A stretch of DNA of 64,000 bases. Origin: Thysanoteuthis rhombus. Its lineage: Eukaryota > Mollusca > Cephalopoda > Oegopsida > Thysanoteuthidae. The stretch is taken from positions 1,466,501 through 1,530,500 of the forward strand of contig OY735225.1 of NCBI GenBank assembly GCA_963457665.1, written 5' to 3'. Shown piece after piece: positions 52,901-61,684 of this stretch (within the stretch, counting starts at the first letter, position 1; each line of letters starts with the position of its first letter). The notes beneath the pieces were generated by a model that did not search any database, was not told where the DNA came from, and worked only from the letters and a program-made list of their open reading frames with translations. Both the position numbers and the translations under genes were made by a program.

Positions 52901-55900
52901 CATGAATGGGCAATGAAGATTATATCCTTATCATGACTTGAAAAAATGTTGTTGTTTTTTTAACCCCCCCCCCAGGTTTTTAGGGGGGTCCAATTTACAA
53001 TGTGAGTTTATGCTAAATTGATTAAAGAAGTGATTTATTCATTGATCACCCCTTTTTCCAATTTTTTGATTGATCACCCCACAAAACGTCATGGTATGAA
53101 AAGATGTTGGTCGTATGGTGGTTTCTATTGAGTAACTAACCAGACCTGTTGTAATTATATTTTAGGTCTGAGCGAGTTGGCAAAAGTGGTGTTAATGGAT
53201 TGTTATTGACTGAAGCCAAATACATCAATTTATCTCTACACTTCCTGGAACAGGTAAGTTATTATACCACCTGGGCCGGATTAAAACTGATTGATACTCA
53301 AAAATGGTGCTTCGACTCAAGTGACAAGATTTCCTGAAATGAAACATTCCTAAAGAAATGAAGGTTGAATTCATTGAAAACACATTCTGATTATGTTAGA
53401 AAAAAACATCCCCCCCTTTCAAATGTAATTACTACACTAAACCAAATCTTCACCAATGAAACATTATGTTTGCATAATGACCAGTTTTCAATGATAATAT
53501 TTGTGTGGAACAATCAAATCATTTGGAAGTTTGATTCAACTCTAGATATAATAGGAAAAATTAAATTCTGAATTCCATTTTCTTAGACGCTAATCATTAA
53601 ACCAACTCCAAATCTTCATATATGTATCTGGCTACAATTGAAGAAGATCTGTGTGTGTGTTTGCACTGCAATTACTCGACAACTGGCCATTGCACAAAAT
53701 TCACATTCATTGGATAAATTAGTCAGTACACGAAGCAGTGCAGTATTGAGTTTGAAGTTTTTTGAATCTACAGCTCTTGAGGAATTTAATCAAATAAAAA
53801 ATCTTAAAATTACAGATTATAGATTTTTTTATCTAAAATTATAAGTCTAAATTTAGGTATAAAATATCTAATTGACAACACTAAGAAGTAACTGAGATAC
53901 TATGAAACCATAGTTTTGTACGATGGACTGGAAATTATTTTACTTGACAATTATTGCTCTACACACCATACAGTCCTAAAGGGCACTGTTAGAATGGTCA
54001 CTGCCCTACTTATAAAGATTACCAAAATTTAAATATGAAATTGATAAAAATTAGCTATGATAGAAATTAGAGAGAATTTGATAGATTTAACAGTATCAGG
54101 TGAATTTAAATACATACTATTGTATATACTATCATGTCAGGATTATTTACGTATGCTTCAATCTTTTTTTTTTCAGGTGATCGTTGCATTATCAGAAAAG
54201 AATCGTACACACATTCCTTACCGAAATTCGATGATGACATCTGTCCTTAGAGACAGCCTGGGTGGGAACTGTATGACATCAATGATTGCAACTTGTTCTG
54301 TTGAAAAGAATAATGTTGATGTAAGTATCAGTTTTTTTTAAAAATTATTTATTCAATCAAACATTTCAGACTTATTGGTCATTTATTATGTGAATACTGG
54401 AACCATCTCATGCCTGGCATCATGTTACATTTCAAACAGATACAATGATCTATCATCCACTGATTCATTTGAACTGTTATGCTCATCTTTATAATGTTAT
54501 AGTATTTACGTTTTCTTTTTGTCTGTTTTAAATGTAAATAAAGGGCAGCGACTTGCCGAACATCAGCAAAATGGAAGTTACCAAGCAAAGCCTCGATACT
54601 GGAAGTGACGGAGCCGGAGTCTCGATCTGGAAACTAAAATCAGTTTCTTTCATCAATGGTTGTCATCACAACCACACCATGTTTTTCTTCATTCTTTATT
54701 TTCCACTGCCAACACAGGACCAAACATATTCTAACCAGCACAAACTAACAAACAATGAAGTAATGTGCTCATTGTTATGTCTCAACTAGCTGTTGTTGTT
54801 ATTTATAAAAAAAATCGGGTTACTTCCCGTTATTAGCATTGAAAACAACAATGAAAATATGGATAATGATAATGGTGGACATTATATCCATGATGGCCAA
54901 GTTTCTGAGATCGAAATTATCTCCCTTCTTGCTAAATCGAGCAACTCTGATATAAGTGAAAATAAAAAAAGCTGCATTTGTTTCTCTTGTTTTTCTTGCA
55001 GGAATCCATCTCAACTTGTCGTTTTGCTCAAAGAGTTGCGCTTATCAAGAATGATGCTTTACTAAACGAGGAACTGGATCCACAGATTGTGATTCTTCAG
55101 CTCAGGAATGAAATCACTCAATTGAAAGAAGATCTTTTACTCAAAACAGGAGAGGAACGGACAGACAAACTCACTGATGAAGAGATTGATGAGTAAAGTT
55201 TATTTCATTCTCTGAATTTTGTTATCATCTTTTATAACTAGCCATTTATGTAACCCCACCGTCCTCCTGATATCACAGTTAGGATTCATTAAACGAGTGC
55301 ATCAAATCTGTCATTCTCTGTGATGATGGCCTCTGTTCAGTTTGTACAGACATTGGAACGTCCAACGTACATGATGAGCATGCTGTGTGAAGCATATAGA
55401 GACCCTTGGATGCCCAGTCTTTCGAGCCACCTCTTGGCCTTGCTGATGTTGTCCAGAGGAAACAGAAAGTGATATATTTGGCATGAGGTTGGCTGCAGGA
55501 GCTGCAAGGAGGACATCCATTAGGGTGTCAAAATCGCCTTCAAGGGACTTCACTCCCTGCTACGGAATCAGAATTGTCCTTCTCCTATGCTGGTTGCCTT
55601 CCCAAGGCTACAGGGCCCAATCTGCCCTGCTATTTCGCCTATAGTGTGTTGGGTGGGTATGGATTCATGCTTTTCCCACAGGCATTAGTGTAAAGTAAAT
55701 ATAACCAGCCCTGACCAAAGTTTGATCCTGGGTCACTGATTCCATTGTCCGAGTCGTTACAAACTACAAATTTCTGAGATGGTATCCTGTGTTTGTACAC
55801 ATTTTATTAATTGAATGAAACGAAAGTCTCTTTTTATATATTTGTGTTCAACATGGTTTCCTATTTATAATTGGATCTGTTATCCGAACAAATCAGTCAA

Positions 55901-58900
55901 CCAAACAAGATACTTCCTGCCAACCTCACTCGGATAATCAACATTTCGCTATATATGTAGACAATGTTTCCAGTTTTTCTTATTGCTTTCAACTGACTTT
56001 GGTTATTTTCTGCCCTAAGAAGCTACCTATTTCTGATAGTTGCGGATAATAATCTTGATGATTAAACATTGAATTTTACGATTTCTAGCCTGAAATTTGT
56101 TGTTCGTTTTACGTTCAAAATCAGGAGGAAAGGAATCGTCAGTGATCAGGAATCACTGATAGAAAAGGGTTATTTTATATATTGTGTAAATGCATTGCTA
56201 ATGATTTTACCACAGAAAAACATTGCAAATAATTTTACTATAGAAATGCATTGAAAATTGCACACAGAGATGTGGAAGTTATACATTAAAATGACTAACA
56301 TAATTAAAATGGTTACAAATGATTTTCAACACTTGATATAGACATTTTTAGCTTCATTATAGAATTAATTCATTTTGAGAAATATCTTTATTTGATTGCT
56401 ATCAACCACAGATGATCTACCCGACTGTGGAGCATTGTTGAGCAAAAGTTCTTCACTTTTGATCTTCCCTTATCCCTTCTTCTCAAAGAGCACAATTTTT
56501 TTTTTTATTTGAGCTGATTTTCACCTTTCTTAAAATGAAAAGAACAAGTGTAATATCTGGCTCATATTCTGCTACTATCAAATGTTAGAATCAATGAACA
56601 ACAATATCCCAATTTTGACAAGATTTAAAAAAAATAATCTCCACTGATATACTTATCACAAGAAGACAATCAAAAGTAATCTTTTTGAATTAATTTAGTA
56701 AAAAATAAACCCTCCTAATGCCATGAAATGACAAAAACATTTAATATTTTTAATACCAAGGGTGTATAACCAATGCATCCTCCCAATAGTCACTTATGGA
56801 GCTGAAACATGGAACTTAACCAAGAAACAGACCCGTAAGCTGAGAACCATGCAACGTGCACATGAAAGAATAATGCTGGGCCTCACTTGGAGAGACCACA
56901 AAACAGCACAGCACATCCGGGAAAAGACAAGAGTTAGAGACATCATAGAATCCATAAAAAACCTCAAATGGCGGTGGGCTGGCCATGTTGCAAGAATGGC
57001 TGACAATCGATGGACATCACGACTCACAACATGGATTCCCCGAGACCATATGCGCAACCGAGGCCGGCAAAATGTTAGATGGAGAGATGAGCTAGACAAG
57101 TTCAGGAAGTACTGGCTCCGTGACGCCCATGATAGAGAAGTGTGGCAAATCCTGGGGAAGGTCTATGTCCAACGACGGACGCTAAAAGACTGATGATGAT
57201 GATGATGATGATGCCTAATTATAAAACGAATGGTTTACAAGAGTATTTGGAGGACTACTGTAACTCATCCAAGTTCCATAACTCTCCATACTAAGCTTTG
57301 AAAGACAACCCCCTTATCAACCCCAGCACGTAGACAGAGTGTAATATTAGCTTTTTTTTTTTTTTTATAGAAATAATATTGCAAACTTTTTAGTTTATCC
57401 AATACTTTTTAGTTTATTCATATCTTTTCCAAGCTTTTTATCTGGTGTATTTGATTTTTGCGGAAATTCATTTTTACTTACCTAGAGAGTAACATTTCTA
57501 TATTCTGCCTTTTCCAGGTGTTCAAAGGTCGTTAATGCATTTATTGATGACAAAGATCCAGAAGCTGTTCTTTGTGTAGGAGCAGATATGCGCAAAATAC
57601 AAACTTGCTTCAACATATTCAAGGTAACAAAAGAATATTACTTGTTAGGAAATTCTTATTTTCTAGCATTTTTGCTCAAATTTTATTTTTAAAATTTTAT
57701 TTAGTATCATTAGGGCAATGTCCATTCCAAAGAAGCTTGTTTAAAAGGGGCTGGACTTTATGGCGTCTGGTGTAGTTCGCCATAATTGTCACAGGAAATA
57801 AATTTTTCATCTGTCTTATGAAACTATAGATTTGAAGTACTTCAAACACTTATCTTTAGTGTTGCAAATTAAGATATTTTATTTGTCGTTTCAGGTAATT
57901 CTAAAGCACAGAGTCAGGGGAGATAATTCATAGATCTATAATCTTTAATTATTTATTTATTTATTTGAAATTTACTGAGTTTACTTTCTGCAGTTAATAT
58001 TTCTAATACCATTCATGCCAGACTATAAGACAGATGGTTTACAAGGGTATATGGAAGACAACTGATCTAAGTTCCCTAAATGTCTGAATTGAGCATTAGT
58101 AGAGAGTCCCTTTGTCATAATACCCATACAGGGGACATGGTGTAATATTTACTTGGTTTTTTCATTAAAATTATATGCTTACTTTTTATATTATCATATA
58201 CAGAAAATATTTTTCTTTTTAATTCAGTTTTTAAGAAAAAAATAATTTTCATTGAAATGTTTTTTCATACCACAATTTTGGGCATTTTTTTTTTTAATTA
58301 TCTGGGTTCTCAACTCTAGAAGTCTAAAAAAAATTTTTTTTTTTAAATGGTTACAGATTGTATTATATACGTTGTATTGAATTGGTGAAATTTCCTAATT
58401 GGCAAAATCTTTTTTTACAAAGAATGAATAAATAAGTAGTTTCAATTTGATCAAAAGTTCATTTAATCAAAACAAGGATATAGAATAAAGATTTTTTTAC
58501 AATCAAATGTTTATGAAATCAAACTTTTTTCACAAAAAATAAGTAAATCCATAGTTTTAACTTTTTTTTTTTACAAAAAATAGATAGATATGTTGTCTGA
58601 ATTTGATCAATGATTTATCTAATCAAAACAAGTATATAAAACAACTATTTTTTTACAATAAAAAGTTCACGTGATCAACGTGAAAACTTTTTATAAAATT
58701 TAAATAAACTTACCATCACAGTCAATAATTTAATAACCTTGACATTAAAATATAAAGTCATCTAAAAAGATTGCATGGTCAGAATAAATTTTATTTATGA
58801 TGTCACTGTTTTTTGTTGTTTTTTTTTTTTCTCACTGGGAAACATCTAAAATGAGTAAAAAAAACATCTAAGATAATCTAGATGTTAATATTAAATCCAT

Positions 58901-61616
58901 CAAAAGAAGGCCCTGAAAAAGGTTAAAAAAAATCCCCCCCCCCCCCAAGACAATTTTAGAAAAGGCCTTGTAAAGTTCTGATGCCAATTTTCTAGCCTGT
59001 AGACAAAACGGTATGGCCAGGAGCACTAGAATGCACAGAAAAAACAAACACACACACGCACATATAAAATATAAATGAAGGATAGAACCTTTTAGCAGAT
59101 TTGATGGCTACAGTTGTTGAATTTTGCTAATCAGGCAATTTCACTGATTCACTGTAACATCTAGATTGGAAGTACAAGGATTAGTTTGTTTCTCTTTAGG
59201 TGTTTAATATATTCATCCATTTTGTTTCTCCTTTAACTGTTGATTTTTATTCCTAATCTTTCCAGAAATTAATGAAAGAGAAAATATCACAGCTTTCACA
59301 ACATTCTTCCCAGTCTTCCGAATCCCAAGGTAACAACTATTTGTTATCCAATCCTCAAGATCAAGACGTCTCTCCGTACTTCTCGGCAGAACAAGAGAAA
59401 CTTAAGAATCTTCTTATACAACGAGACACTGAAATCAGTATCCTTTCATTACGTGTCAGAAACCATCAACCCTATCTAAAAACACTAAAACTTTCAACAT
59501 AGGTTTCTTCAGTTTTCAAGTTGGTCTGGCTGGCTATGTATGTGACACATATATTGGCCACACCAATGGAGATAAAGGGATGAAAAATCAAATATTTACT
59601 GCTGTGTCTAGAAAAAACGTTTTTTTTTGTTTTGTTTTTTTTTCATAATTCCAACCCAAAATAGGTTTTTAGCTGGAGGTTCAATTTACAATGTAAGTAT
59701 ATATTAAATTGGTCCCTTGGTTTGTGTCCAGCAGCATTCACCCTTTTTATTTGAACATTGGGACTCTTTTAATGATCATTGCCCAGTGAGAAATGAGAGA
59801 AGTAACTTATTCATTGATCACCCCCTTTTCCAAAATTTTTGATTGATCATCCCGAACATGCTTCCAAAATTGTTGGTCACATGACAGTTTCTACTGAGTG
59901 ACTTATCATGTATCCATTATATCAGATAAGCCTAAAAATTTGTGCAACTTTTTAACTGAAAGAAAACATAATTCAGAAAAACAATGTGGGCCTCTTTTCT
60001 TAGTCTGGAGTGCCTCATCAAAAGCTAACCTCCATAATTTTGAAGTACAGAAACCTAGAAAAAAGAAAGAGAGATAAACAGGATTTTTTTTCTCCCCAAC
60101 TAAAAACTCAAGGAGTCAAATTTTGATAGCAATTTGATCTTTGAGAATCAAAACATTTCAACCTTCCTCTCGAATGATCAGTTCTGTAAATCTTTTTAGT
60201 TGGTTTTTAGGTAATCAAGTTGTCAGATTTTTGCTGCTTTGCCTGAAGAAAGTTTGAAATGAAAAAACATTAGTAATATTGGGCATAGGATTCAGGGTCT
60301 TTTTCATCAGTCCCCACCAGAAGGAGATTTTAATTTTCATGGTAGGGACTAGGGCAAAAGACCCAGCAGAAATTATGTATACATTCATGTTTATCTGTCG
60401 GTTTGTCCACACAATATCTCGCACAGTTCTCGCTGAATTTCAATGACATTTTGCAGTAGAGTGGGCCATGAGCCGAAGAATTATTGATCAAATTTTGGGG
60501 TGGATCCAGGAACATTTTTGCAATCTTGTTTAACAAGATAGGAGGTGAGATAGTACAATTATTCAGCTTTTCTGATGTAATAACTCAGTAATGATGTCAT
60601 CATAATGACTTCATCATAATATGATAACTACATCCTTGTTATTTCTCAAACTAGTGATGATATGTCTCAGATAGATAATCAATAAAAACTTTTGTCACAG
60701 CATATTTGGGGATCTGTAACCTGATAGTTCAGTTTTCAGTGACTATGGTGTTGGTGAAGGTATGCACTCTTTGAGTGCTTTCTAGTTTTTGTTATTGTTT
60801 TTTTTTTTATTGAGGTTGATTAATTTGATTTTGCACGATATTTTCATTGCATTTGAATCATGGTCACACTCCTACTGAGTTGACTTTATCTTCCTAACCT
60901 AACAACAATGACATGTTCAGACATCCAGTCAAGACTAAAAAATGTAAAGTTTAAAATGATGGATTGAGAGACCAGGGAAAAGACAGATCCTAATCCTAGG
61001 TCATCAATCAACAAAATGAAGACTGAAAGAAGGAAGGGGGGAAAGAGAGAAAGAAAGAGAAAAGTAGAGACGAAGAGAGAAAGAAAATGGAAAGTTATGG
61101 ATGCTAGACTGAATTATCTGGTGTCATTAAACAGTCTTTTAATTAGAATTTATCATTTTTCCTTTCTTTTTTATCTTTACTATAATTCTTTTGCTTTTTC
61201 TTTCTTCTCTTTTCTTGTCAGCCCAAACTGTCCGTAGTATAAACTGGAAATTTTGCACACACACTCTCCTTAATGAGTAAGGAAAATGTGTTCTTTTTTT
61301 GTTTTTTGGAAATTCAGCTTAGTGATTGAAATATTTGCATTCAGAGTGGAGTGTGACCCTGAAGCTTAAATTTGAAAGAATCATGAAATAACATTTGTCA
61401 ACTCAAGTCCAAGTTAGAGTTGACCCCCCCCCCCTACAAAGAACAATCCTCACCAAATTCAGGAAAGTAAATTCTTCAATGTTTATATATTAAACCAAAC
61501 ATTTATAAAATTAATATTTCCCTACCGTGATTTGAAATCATGACTTTGTGATTACTAGGCGACACTCTTACCAACTGAGCCAAACCGACAAGTCTTATAT
61601 CTTTACAAATTTATTC

Positions 61617-61684
<68 letters not shown>

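Noticed and set aside
54553-55065. Two consecutive plus-strand frames in KIF6 intron 10
   Set aside because: They lie between two exons that join perfectly to the vertebrate protein; no similarity and no supported splice pair.
56794-57099. Antisense 101-codon frame over the RTE tail
   Set aside because: Mirror of the LINE coding frame on the plus strand, which has the family motifs.
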